Assembly: GCA_963664605.1 (NCBI GenBank)
Contig: OY761536.1
Location: forward strand, 3,286,001 to 3,350,000
From: JAHOYW01 sp963664605
GTDB taxonomy: Bacteria > Verrucomicrobiota > Lentisphaeria > Victivallales > Victivallaceae
DNA length: 64,000 bases
Reading direction: 5' to 3'
The position numbers and the translations under genes were made by a program. The notes under the pieces were generated by a model. The model saw nothing but the letters and a program-made list of their open reading frames with translations. It was not told the DNA's origin and made no database searches. Below, piece after piece: positions 52,904-61,652 of this stretch; positions within the stretch are counted from its first letter, which is position 1, and the number at the start of each line of letters is the position of its first letter.

Positions 52904-54103
52904 TTGCCTGGTAAAATCACTATTAATTTTAGTGGAGATATATGTCCATTAAATGGTTACAGCAGAATTTTTCAGAATAGTCTAGTTGATTCATTCTTTG
53001 TTGACGTTATTAAGATCATTGAGAAATCAGATTTTCACGTTACTAACTTGGAAGTTCCGTTAAGTGTTAGAGGAGAACCTATTGCTAAATCAGGTCCAAA
53101 TCTCAGAGCTGCACCTTCTGTAATCAATGGCTTAAAACAACTTAAAGTGACACATGCCTGCCTGGCAAATAACCATATAATGGATTTCGGAAGCGTTGCT
53201 GCACTTGATACGCTCAGGCATTTGCAGGAAAACGATATAGTCCCGGCAGGGTTAGTGGAGCATCCGGATCAAGGTCCCCTGCCTGTTGTTTTGATAGAAA
53301 AAAATGGTGTCAAAGTACGGTTAATAAATGCAGCTGAAGGGGAATTTTCAGTTCCTGAAAATGATAAGCCAGGAGCAGTATTTTTAAGAGAAAGTGATAT
53401 TCTTAAATTGCTTTATGAAACGCGTGAAGACCCTTATCACAATGTGCTTTTTCTGCACGGAGGCCGTGAGTATAAATATTTGCCTCCGACTTTCCTGCGG
53501 AAAATGTATCGTAGTTTCATTGATGCGGGTGCGGCAACTGTAATCGGACACCATCCGCATGTGCCGCAGGGAATTGAGGAATATAAGGGACATCCGATTT
53601 ATTATAGCCTGGGAAATTTTGTTTTTGACATCAGTGGAATGAAATCAAAAAGTGGAACATACTGTTTTTATATGGTACAAATGGAATTCTCTGGAAACAA
53701 AATAATAAAACATAAATTAATTCCGTTGGAGAAAAAGCATGACTTGTGCGTTATCCCTATGAAAGGAAAGCGCCGCCAACAATTTTTAGACTTCATGAAT
53801 TCTATTTCTTTGCCTTTGCATGATGAAAAGCTGGCTGTACGGATATGGAAACAGTATTTGCGGGAAGATGCGGAAATTTATTTAAAACATCTGCGGAAAG
53901 CATTAAACACATGGAATTCTGAGATATTTGATAAACGGGAACATCTAACTTACTTACAAAATGTACTCGCCACGTGTAGGACACATCAAGAAAATGTTGC
54001 TGAAATAATGAAAATGCTGAACAGAGATGAAATGACAGCAGATCAAAATATGATAAAAATTATCGACTCATGGCAACGGTGTATTGATAAACTTATAGAA
54101 TAA
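52904..54103 (+). CDS. CapA-like (PGA_cap) metallophosphatase-fold protein
   Basis: The product is 399 residues using a TTG start at 52904, which has AAAGGAG 8 bases upstream. A GTG at 52865 would overlap the pseudopilin gene and lacks a ribosome site. Motifs of the CapA family are visible: INFSGDICPLNG, VTNLEVPLS, HACLANNHIMDFG, VLFLHGGREYKYLPP and GHHPHVPQGIEEY, followed by YYSLGNFVFD, with His/Asp/Asn ligands arranged as in calcineurin-like phosphoesterases. There is no signal peptide. CapA takes part in poly-gamma-glutamate capsules, but CapA-like proteins in glycan clusters have no proven role. It precedes the duplicated sulfatase by 35 bases. Confidence 0.8.
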   Translation: MPGKITINFSGDICPLNGYSRIFQNSLVDSFFVDVIKIIEKSDFHVTNLEVPLSVRGEPIAKSGPNLRAAPSVINGLKQLKVTHACLANNHIMDFGSVAALDTLRHLQENDIVPAGLVEHPDQGPLPVVLIEKNGVKVRLINAAEGEFSVPENDKPGAVFLRESDILKLLYETREDPYHNVLFLHGGREYKYLPPTFLRKMYRSFIDAGAATVIGHHPHVPQGIEEYKGHPIYYSLGNFVFDISGMKSKSGTYCFYMVQMEFSGNKIIKHKLIPLEKKHDLCVIPMKGKRRQQFLDFMNSISLPLHDEKLAVRIWKQYLREDAEIYLKHLRKALNTWNSEIFDKREHLTYLQNVLATCRTHQENVAEIMKMLNRDEMTADQNMIKIIDSWQRCIDKLIE

Positions 54104-54112
54104 ATAACTGGG

Positions 54113-55688
54113 ATTTTTAGAGGACAATAAAATTACAAATGAATACAACTAAACCTAACATTCTATTTATTATGACCGACCAGCTCAGCGCCAATGCGGT
54201 GGGTGCTTTCGGAAACTCGACGGTCAAAACCCCGAACATGGACAAACTGGCGTCTGAAGGAGTCAGTTTTTCAAACTGCCATACGCCGTCACCGATCTGC
54301 GGCCCCGCCCGCTGGTCGTTGATGACTGGACTTCATGTCCACAATCACCGGGGCTGGGACAACGGCAGCGCGCTTTCATCCGAAATACCGACTTTTGCCC
54401 ATGTCCTGACCCTGGCTGGTTATGAAACCGTAATATGCTCAAGAATGCATTTCAACGGCATCGACCAGTATCACGGCTTTGAAAAAAGACTGGCGACCGA
54501 ACACAACAACCCGATTGATTATCCGGCGGAACCGCTTTGGGGCGACAAACCTGAACAGCCAGTCTTTGCTGGGGTGCGCCCGACTGAATATGATGAAGAT
54601 TATCCGTTTAACCATTCCATCAGGGCGGGACATGACGACTGGGTTCTGGAGAAAAATATAGAATACCTAAAATCCGGGCAGTGGGGAAAACGTCCCTTTA
54701 TGCTGACGGCGTCGTTTCTGGCGCCGCATCCTTCGGTTAGACGCAGGAAGGAATATCTCGAAATCTTCCATGAATATCTGGACATGGGCCTCGAGGTTGA
54801 TGAGCTGACGGAAGAAGATTTCAACAGCCTGCATCCGCATACAAAACGTCTGGTAGCCAAAGGCAAAGAAAAAGCATTTGCCCAGTCAAAAGAGGAAAAA
54901 CGCCGTTATCTTGCGGAATATTACAGCCGTGTCACATATTTCGACCGCCAGGTCGGCGAACTCATTGAAACACTTGAAAAAGAGGGGTTGCGGGATAATA
55001 CCGTCATTGCTTTCACCAGCGACCATGGCGATGATTCCGGGCGTTTCGGCTACTGGGGGAAAGTGTCTTTTTATGACAATGTCGTAAAAGTGCCGTTGAT
55101 TATTTCATTGCCGCCCGCCATGAGAAAAACGGAGCTCTCCGGCAGCTTACGCAAAGAAAATGTTTCATTGCTGGATATATTCCCTACTTTTGCGGAGTTA
55201 GCTCAGGCGGAAGCGTTTGAGTTTAAAATTGACGGACACAGCCTCTTACCGCTTCTGAATGAAAAAGCACCTCAATGGCACAACACAGTCCTTTCAGAAT
55301 ACTTCGGGCAGTATGCGAGAAGGCCAATGTTCATGCTGAAAAAAGATGATTTAAAATTTAATTATTATCTTGGCGAAGATCCTGAACTGTTTGATTTGGC
55401 AAAAGACCCGGACGAAAAAGAAAACCTGGCCGGAAATCCGGAATATTCCGCTTTGCTCAAGGAATTGGAAAAAGAATTGAGGCAAGTCTGCAATCCAGAG
55501 AATTTATATGAAGAATATGTGCAAAGCAGCCGGCAGCGGACTTTTATAGCCAGAGCCACTAAAGCGAGCATTCAGACCAAACAGCGGATCAAAAAATATA
55601 TTCGCGAATACCGTGCGGCATGGGATGAACCCACCTGGGACGATAACAAAGAACAATCCCGTTACGAATCACATTTAGAATAACAAAA
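54113..55688 (+). repeat. 1,576-bp inverted duplication, derived copy
   Basis: It is collinear with the complement of 37470-39045. Its upstream edge, ATTTTTAGAGGACAATAA (54113-54130), reproduces the 3' end of the TIM-barrel gene that precedes the other copy. Here that fragment follows the unrelated CapA-like gene, so this copy was inserted. No transposase or terminal repeats are seen. Confidence 0.9.
54139..55683 (+). CDS. BetC-like type I sulfatase with K-to-R change in motif II (copy 2)
   Basis: The product is 514 residues, nearly identical to the 37.5-kb protein. The first 280 residues differ at only two places by my comparison (E to V in FAGVRPTEY, I to V in KRLVAKG), and the rest at eleven. 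The formylglycine signature is CGPARWSLMTG (Cys54), motif II is ICSRMHFNGIDQYHG, and the metal site is VIAFTSDHGDDSGRFGYWG. There is no signal peptide. Both copies keep all family motifs, so both are probably active; altered positions near the metal site might shift specificity. It lies between the CapA-like gene and the secreted GH20. Confidence 0.9.
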   Translation: MNTTKPNILFIMTDQLSANAVGAFGNSTVKTPNMDKLASEGVSFSNCHTPSPICGPARWSLMTGLHVHNHRGWDNGSALSSEIPTFAHVLTLAGYETVICSRMHFNGIDQYHGFEKRLATEHNNPIDYPAEPLWGDKPEQPVFAGVRPTEYDEDYPFNHSIRAGHDDWVLEKNIEYLKSGQWGKRPFMLTASFLAPHPSVRRRKEYLEIFHEYLDMGLEVDELTEEDFNSLHPHTKRLVAKGKEKAFAQSKEEKRRYLAEYYSRVTYFDRQVGELIETLEKEGLRDNTVIAFTSDHGDDSGRFGYWGKVSFYDNVVKVPLIISLPPAMRKTELSGSLRKENVSLLDIFPTFAELAQAEAFEFKIDGHSLLPLLNEKAPQWHNTVLSEYFGQYARRPMFMLKKDDLKFNYYLGEDPELFDLAKDPDEKENLAGNPEYSALLKELEKELRQVCNPENLYEEYVQSSRQRTFIARATKASIQTKQRIKKYIREYRAAWDEPTWDDNKEQSRYESHLE

Positions 55689-55706
55689 AAACAAAGGAAT
55701 ATTCAT

Positions 55707-58412
55707 ATGTATCAAATCTTCAAGATATTTTTAACAGTTTATATTTTGGCTGCTTTAAATTTTACAGGATCAGCTTTACCTCCGGAAATAATAAACAATA
55801 TTAGTTCTCCAAACTGGAAAACAAAACCGCTGACTCCCGGTAAAACAAGCTTGTATGGGCAGGGAAAATATATTATCATATCTTCATCTCCTATTTTAAA
55901 AAGAGGACTGATCCTGCATGATGATTATAATAATAAAAAAGCGCCTTTCTTACTTGAATTTGACGCTGCTGAAAATATAACCGTATATGTTTTTATGTAT
56001 TCCAACAAAAGTAAATGGAGCTCTTGGCCAAAGAGTAGAGCGTTTATAAAATGGGAATATACAAAGAAAAACATAAAAAAAGTATCCAAATATTTTATGC
56101 GCTATAAAAGATTTCCTAAAGGCAAAGTTACTTTGGAATATAATCCAGCCCCGGAAGCGGGAACCAGACCATTTTTTATCATAGTGCCTGAATCAATTAC
56201 TCAGAAAAATATCACAGAGCCAAAGGAACATCCCGGAGGGAAAATGAACAAGCAAATTGGTGACTCAGGATACACTAAAGAAGCTCCTTATAAAAATTTC
56301 ATGTTATGGCCGCGTCCCAAATTCATAAAGAGAATAAATGGTAGCATCCGCCTTGATAATTTGCAGTTAATTGATCTGGCAAAAGCTCCAAATACTACAA
56401 GTTTTTTAAAGGAGGAACTGAGGAAAAAATACAATTTTTCTTTTAAAAAGAAAAGCAATAATTCGTTAATTATCAGCCTGTTAAAAGATTCTCAAACCGA
56501 GAAAATCCTAAAAAATCATCAGCTAAATGGCAAACTTACGGGAAAATACCCGGATGCTTTTATAATTGTGATAACTGATACTGGAATACTGATAACCGGA
56601 AATAATAACCGGGGGCTATATTACGGTATCCGGGCATTTCTCAATATAATCGATTATTCAACACCAACCGGGGAAAAGCCAATCGCGGCTTGTATGAATG
56701 TTGCTGACTGGCCCGATCAGAAGATGCGAATACTTTTCTGGCGCATGGATACAATGAGAAACACAAAGCCGGATTTAGTAATGATAAAAAGATATATCAG
56801 AGATGCGATTGCCGGTTCCCGTTATAACGCGATTGTTTTTATGATGCGTGGCGGATTGCGTTACAAATCTCATCCTGAAATAGCCAGAAAAACTGCGTTC
56901 AGCACTGATGAATTTAAAGATTTAGTTGCTTTTGCTGAAAAACATTATCTGGAGCCGATTCCCGGCATAAACGTTCCGGGACATGCGCAATGGATACTGA
57001 AAAGGCATAAAGAATTAGGTGAATTAAATAACGGGGTTATTTGCACAAAAAATCCGGAAACTTTGAAATTTGTTTTCGATATTGCCCGGGAAATGATAGA
57101 ACTCTGCGGCGGTAGAAAAGTAAGATATTTTCATACCGGCGGCGATGAAGTACGCTGGGAACGTTTTGATCGCAAGTATAAAAGAATACGGGAAAAATGT
57201 GAAAGATGCCAGGGGATTCCCAGAAAAAAACTGTTGCTTGATTTTATAAAGCAAATGCATACGTTTTTCAGCAAACGTGGTATCAGGATGATAATGTGGT
57301 CCGATATGTTTGATGAAAACCGCAATGGAGCACACTATAAAACCAGTGAAATACTTGATGGCCTTCCACGGGATATAATACTTTCTCCTTGGAGTGCTTT
57401 GGGATATCCTAAGCTAAAGAAATACAAAAAAATGGGTTTTGAAGTTATAAAAGGTGCAACAGGATACAAAGTTATATCTGTTTTTGATGATATTTCTCTA
57501 GGACATATGCTAGCTTATTTTTCCAGTAATATGTGGATGACTTTTAATACGGTAAAAATGTCCTCACATAATTATTATAATCATTTATCTACATACTTAT
57601 ATGGTTCAAATGCCTGGAATAACGATAAGACACTGAAACCACGAGATAAAGATGAATGGAATAATATAAAAGCGACAGTGCAAAAACGCGGAGAAAAGAA
57701 AAAACTAGATTTTCTTATGAAATACGGTAATGCGTTAACTTACTATCAAAATAAAAAACGTTTCCCGGCGGAAACCAATAAGTTTACGACAATAAATCTT
57801 TCAGAATACTGCAATAAAGAACGTGCGAACTGTTTCAATGCCGGAAAAATGTTTGATTTGAGCGGCCTGAAAAACGGCAGACAGGACATTGCCGGGATTC
57901 CTACGGAAATCGGCGAGAAAGTCATTGTTCTTCCAAAAGGAAATGTAAAAAATATAAAAATCGCGCAAAAAGCGTCTTCTGTAATTTTTCTTTATGCCGC
58001 CTATTTAGATACTGCAAAAGAAAAAGAATTCATTAAACGAATAAGATATAATCCTGAATTTCAAATTTCCAGTAAACGCAATCCGATAGCTTACTATACT
58101 ATAAATTATGCTGATGGCAGTACAGAAAAAGTAACGATGAACTATGGTTTCAATGTCGGTGCTCTGCGTCCACCATTACACTCAAGATATACTTATGATA
58201 TCCGGCATGTACACAGAGCTACAGCCGAAAATCAGTATTGGCCTGAAGTTAAAGATTGCAGAGATTGCAGCCCAGGGGCTCCAGCAGTATATCAGTGGGA
58301 ATGGGTTAACCCCTATCCAAAGAAAGAAATAGTTTCAATAGACTTTATCTCCATGAATACGGAAGTTGTTCCAGCATTGGTTGCAATTACAGTTAGAAAA
58401 ATAAAAGGTTGA
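55707..58412 (+). CDS. Secreted GH20 beta-N-acetylhexosaminidase
   Basis: The product is 901 residues with AAAGGA before the ATG. The signal peptide is about 1-23. A beta region (25-170) is unassigned. A GH20b-type domain (about 205-320) has DAFIIVITDTGILITGNN and NRGLYYGIRAFLNII. The GH20 barrel follows, with the catalytic Asp480-Glu481 in YFHTGGDEVRW and PGINVPGHAQWIL for the substrate-binding His. The C-terminal region includes YQWEWVNPYPKKEIVSIDF, matching the end of the 40.2-kb GH20. It should remove terminal beta-N-acetylhexosamine outside the cytoplasm. The beta-propeller gene starts 1 base after its stop. Confidence 0.84.
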   Translation: MYQIFKIFLTVYILAALNFTGSALPPEIINNISSPNWKTKPLTPGKTSLYGQGKYIIISSSPILKRGLILHDDYNNKKAPFLLEFDAAENITVYVFMYSNKSKWSSWPKSRAFIKWEYTKKNIKKVSKYFMRYKRFPKGKVTLEYNPAPEAGTRPFFIIVPESITQKNITEPKEHPGGKMNKQIGDSGYTKEAPYKNFMLWPRPKFIKRINGSIRLDNLQLIDLAKAPNTTSFLKEELRKKYNFSFKKKSNNSLIISLLKDSQTEKILKNHQLNGKLTGKYPDAFIIVITDTGILITGNNNRGLYYGIRAFLNIIDYSTPTGEKPIAACMNVADWPDQKMRILFWRMDTMRNTKPDLVMIKRYIRDAIAGSRYNAIVFMMRGGLRYKSHPEIARKTAFSTDEFKDLVAFAEKHYLEPIPGINVPGHAQWILKRHKELGELNNGVICTKNPETLKFVFDIAREMIELCGGRKVRYFHTGGDEVRWERFDRKYKRIREKCERCQGIPRKKLLLDFIKQMHTFFSKRGIRMIMWSDMFDENRNGAHYKTSEILDGLPRDIILSPWSALGYPKLKKYKKMGFEVIKGATGYKVISVFDDISLGHMLAYFSSNMWMTFNTVKMSSHNYYNHLSTYLYGSNAWNNDKTLKPRDKDEWNNIKATVQKRGEKKKLDFLMKYGNALTYYQNKKRFPAETNKFTTINLSEYCNKERANCFNAGKMFDLSGLKNGRQDIAGIPTEIGEKVIVLPKGNVKNIKIAQKASSVIFLYAAYLDTAKEKEFIKRIRYNPEFQISSKRNPIAYYTINYADGSTEKVTMNYGFNVGALRPPLHSRYTYDIRHVHRATAENQYWPEVKDCRDCSPGAPAVYQWEWVNPYPKKEIVSIDFISMNTEVVPALVAITVRKIKG

Positions 58413-58413
58413 T

Positions 58414-59565
58414 ATGAATGTAAAAGAATTATATGTCGAAGACCGCCTGGCTATCGCTGTAACTTCGATGAGAAGAATTCACCGGAAAATCTATCTCGGT
58501 TTGACTGGCGGCGCCAATGTTTTGGCTGTATATGACATAGATAAAGAAACTATTGAAGTTAAAAATCATATCTTCCCGTGGATAAAGGAACGCGGCTATT
58601 GCACCAAAGTCCATAATTCCATGGGAATATTGCCGGACGGTTCGATAGTTATGGGAGAAGGCAACCATTTCACCTGGGATGGAATCCCGGTGACGGTCAA
58701 TTATTTTAACAAAGAACTGCCAGAATCAATGCTCAAACGCAAACAGGCGCAGGGCTGCCCGGATGTAAAATATACTGATTTCTGTTTGAAAAACCTGAAG
58801 GGCTGGGACAGGGCAAAATCCGATCCCGGCGGGCGGATCGTCCGTTATTATCCCGGCAGCGGTAAAACTGATATCGTTGGAAAGCTTCCGCAGTACCTTT
58901 ATTCACAGTCAATGATTGTCGATACTGAACGGCAGCGGGGCTTCGGGCACACCATACCGGATAATAATTTTTTCTATGTGGATTTCAAAAGTAATGAAAT
59001 TAAGAATTTCGGGCATATCAGTGATTATGCTCATCACAATATGGTGATAACCCCTGACGGAATCTGTTACGGCGGCTGGATAGACCGCGCCGACGGTTCA
59101 TTGAAACTGCTTAAGTTTGATCCTGAAAAACAGAAATTAGAATACCTTGATAAAATTATTCTGAGCGATCCCGGATCAAAAGTCGCGGGCAACCAGGGTA
59201 TAGACGAATGGATCGTCACTAAGGACGGCAGAATATTCATGGGAACAGTCGCCAACTCCCTGTTGTTTGAATTCCATTGGAAAGAAGAAGGTTTTGAGTT
59301 GCTTGCCCAGCTCGCTAAAGGCGGCAGGGTAACTTCGATGGACGAAGACGAAAACGGCATTGTCTGGATAGGTGCGGATTATCCGCACATGCGCCTGATC
59401 AGCTTCAATCCGGCAGATAATGGGATCAGGGATCACGGACGGGTAAACACAAGTTATCCGCGTTGTTATTTTCACGCTTCATGCTGTTTTGAAAATAAAC
59501 TTTACCTGGGGGAAACCGACGGTTTTTCTCCTTCACTGCATATAATAGATTTAACGTCACTTTAG
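58414..59565 (+). CDS. Cytoplasmic beta-propeller protein of unknown function
   Basis: The product is 383 residues with no signal peptide. Repeated blade-like strands are visible (IYLGLTGGANVLAVYDID, MGILPDGSIVMGEGNH, MVITPDGICYGGWIDRADG, WIVTKDGRIFMGTVANSL, EDENGIVWIGADYP), resembling NHL or two-component-regulator propeller repeats. No catalytic signature can be named; sugar lyases, lactonases and binding proteins all use this fold. Its start 1 base after the GH20 stop, with AAGG just upstream, implies coupling. A TIM-barrel glycosidase-like gene follows after 14 bases. Confidence 0.6.
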   Translation: MNVKELYVEDRLAIAVTSMRRIHRKIYLGLTGGANVLAVYDIDKETIEVKNHIFPWIKERGYCTKVHNSMGILPDGSIVMGEGNHFTWDGIPVTVNYFNKELPESMLKRKQAQGCPDVKYTDFCLKNLKGWDRAKSDPGGRIVRYYPGSGKTDIVGKLPQYLYSQSMIVDTERQRGFGHTIPDNNFFYVDFKSNEIKNFGHISDYAHHNMVITPDGICYGGWIDRADGSLKLLKFDPEKQKLEYLDKIILSDPGSKVAGNQGIDEWIVTKDGRIFMGTVANSLLFEFHWKEEGFELLAQLAKGGRVTSMDEDENGIVWIGADYPHMRLISFNPADNGIRDHGRVNTSYPRCYFHASCCFENKLYLGETDGFSPSLHIIDLTSL

Positions 59566-59579
59566 AAAAGGCTTAAGCT

Positions 59580-61502
59580 ATGTACAACAAATTTTTATCG
59601 ACTCCCAAAATGATGAACATGGGATTTCATTATACAGAACAATATAGCCGCCGCAACCGGATAAATGTCCTGGGGCTGGTGGATCACTCGACGCCTGAAT
59701 GGTCGGAATGGTATCAGCAAACCCATGAAGCTGAATCTTTACAAAAAATGGCGGATGCCGGATATAATTTGATTGAAATACATTTTCTCTATGGTTTTGG
59801 TTTGAAAAGCGAAGCGGAAGAAATCGAGCTCACTAAAAAAATGGTACAAAATGCTCACGCGGCAGGGATAAAAGTCCTGGGGTATTTTCAGTTCCACTCT
59901 GTTCAAGAGGAACTTTTTTATATAGAAAATCCCTGGGCAAAGGATTGCGAACAAATACAGGCGGACGGCGCTAGAAAAGAATATCGCTATGACCGGCCGG
60001 CTTTGTGTTTTTCCCATGAAAAAGTCAAACAGTATTACTTGGATGGTGTCGAATACGGCCTGAAACACTGTAATCTTGACGGAATAAGACTGGACAATGA
60101 TTATTTCAAAGGTTGCTATTGCACAAAATGCAAACAACTGTTCCATGAATACTTGAGGGATAATTTTCCCCCGGAAAAAGCAAAGGAGGTATTTGGTTTT
60201 TCTGACTTAAGCAATATTACCATGCCGCCGGCACAGCGTGGTTTTGATCCGGCATGGCTGGAAATGATAAAATTCCGGCAGCAGCAGCGTCAGGAAATGA
60301 TGAAGTTGATCCATGACAAAATAGCATCTATAAAGCCGGACGCGATATTAGGAGGAAACCCGGCGGTCACACGTAAGTTTGATAGCGATAGCGCAAATTG
60401 TTTTTACCCGCCGGATCTGGGAAAAACCAACCACCTGGTATGTGGAGAGAACTCATTATCCCCTGAATTTCTCGGGGACGCTATTCGAACACAAGCGGTA
60501 ATTTATAAGTTCGGAGAATGTTCCGGCTTTAAAGTTTTTCCCTCCCATCACAAATATACGGTCGACAATAGAGTTCGCTGGCCGGGAAGCTCTGAAGAAT
60601 GCGCCAGGACTTTGTGCGAAGCCCTTTGTTTTGGCGGCCATATACCATGTACGACCTGGGGTATCAGGATGGACGGAAATATAAACAGCGCTCTTTATGA
60701 ACGCCCTGAATTTTTAAAAGCAACAAAATCCATAAGCGATTTTATCAAAAAAAACTCTGATATTTATAAAAATGCCGAGTGTTCAGCCGAGGCCGGTATT
60801 TATATAAATCGTGAAAATCGTATTAGTAATGCCCGCAGCGCTTTTGCATCTCTTCACGGGCTAATTCAAATTTTATTAAAATTACGGATACCGTTCAGAT
60901 TCATAGCTGAAGACAAAGCGGAATTATTAAATGGCCTTAAACTGTTAATTATTCCGGACGTCCAGCCAGTCAGCGATAAACAGTTGGAGAACTTTGTTGA
61001 ATTCTCCAGGCGCGGTAATGTTTTGTTAACAGGATCAGCTTGCAAATACAATGAATATTTCTTAAAGCGCCAATCCCTTTGGGAAAATATTTTCCCGGAC
61101 ATGACTAAGGTAAAAACTGTAAATGGAGTTCCAGAAGCAGTAAATCTGGACAAAGTGAAATTTTTTGACAATTTTGTAAAAGATATACCAATGCCTGACA
61201 GCTATGAAATATTTGCAAAGCAATTATTGAGCCTTTATCAACCGGAAATTAAAATCAAAAACGGAGCAGCAATAGCGGTTGATACTTATAAGAATGATAA
61301 GAATGAGCATTTTATTCATCTGCTGAATTACGACAATGGCAATCCAGCAGATATCATTGTCGAATTACCGTCCGCGTGCCGTTCAATAGAATTGTTTCAA
61401 CCTGAATTATTCGGCTCAGAAAGTATAAATATTAATAACAATTCTGTAGAAATCAATAAATTCCACACTTATGCAGTCATAAAATACCAGTTAAACAAGT
61501 AA
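59580..61502 (+). CDS. TIM-barrel glycosidase-like protein (GHL6/GH42-like), cytoplasmic
   Basis: The product is 640 residues with no signal peptide. Residues about 45-380 form a barrel: MADAGYNLIEIHFLYGFG, HAAGIKVLGYFQFHS, NLDGIRLDNDYFKGCYCTKC (with the Asp-containing strand end and a Cys cluster common in hypothetical glycosyl hydrolase 6-type proteins), and SIKPDAILGGNPA. Residues about 430-560 resemble the beta-galactosidase trimerisation domain (LKLLIIPDVQPVSDKQLENF, RGNVLLTGSACKYNE). A beta tail follows. A retaining glycosidase acting on imported oligosaccharide is plausible; the substrate is unknown. AAGG lies before the ATG. Confidence 0.65.
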   Translation: MYNKFLSTPKMMNMGFHYTEQYSRRNRINVLGLVDHSTPEWSEWYQQTHEAESLQKMADAGYNLIEIHFLYGFGLKSEAEEIELTKKMVQNAHAAGIKVLGYFQFHSVQEELFYIENPWAKDCEQIQADGARKEYRYDRPALCFSHEKVKQYYLDGVEYGLKHCNLDGIRLDNDYFKGCYCTKCKQLFHEYLRDNFPPEKAKEVFGFSDLSNITMPPAQRGFDPAWLEMIKFRQQQRQEMMKLIHDKIASIKPDAILGGNPAVTRKFDSDSANCFYPPDLGKTNHLVCGENSLSPEFLGDAIRTQAVIYKFGECSGFKVFPSHHKYTVDNRVRWPGSSEECARTLCEALCFGGHIPCTTWGIRMDGNINSALYERPEFLKATKSISDFIKKNSDIYKNAECSAEAGIYINRENRISNARSAFASLHGLIQILLKLRIPFRFIAEDKAELLNGLKLLIIPDVQPVSDKQLENFVEFSRRGNVLLTGSACKYNEYFLKRQSLWENIFPDMTKVKTVNGVPEAVNLDKVKFFDNFVKDIPMPDSYEIFAKQLLSLYQPEIKIKNGAAIAVDTYKNDKNEHFIHLLNYDNGNPADIIVELPSACRSIELFQPELFGSESININNNSVEINKFHTYAVIKYQLNK

Positions 61503-61595
61503 TACGTTCCAATAAGCTATTATATATAAATTTTTAAGGAATACTGCTTATGATAATGATATAAAAGTGCCGCCTGAAATATTTTTAATGACAGT

Positions 61596-61630
61596 TGGAA
61601 TTGAACATTTTTTCATTAAAAACAATTCCA
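61596..61630 (+). other. Stem-loop in the leader of the last gene
   Basis: TGGAATTG (61596-61603) and CAATTCCA (61623-61630) form a perfect 8-bp stem with a 19-base loop rich in T and A, 22 bases upstream of the beta-helix ATG. It has no T-run after it. It could affect ribosome access or mRNA stability. Confidence 0.45.
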
Positions 61631-61652
61631 GAAAAATATGGGAGATTGAGTT

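Noticed and set aside
37470..55688. Sulfatase duplication as an insertion sequence or composite transposon
   Set aside because: No transposase gene, terminal inverted repeats or target-site duplication can be seen at the edges; the boundaries follow the gene itself.
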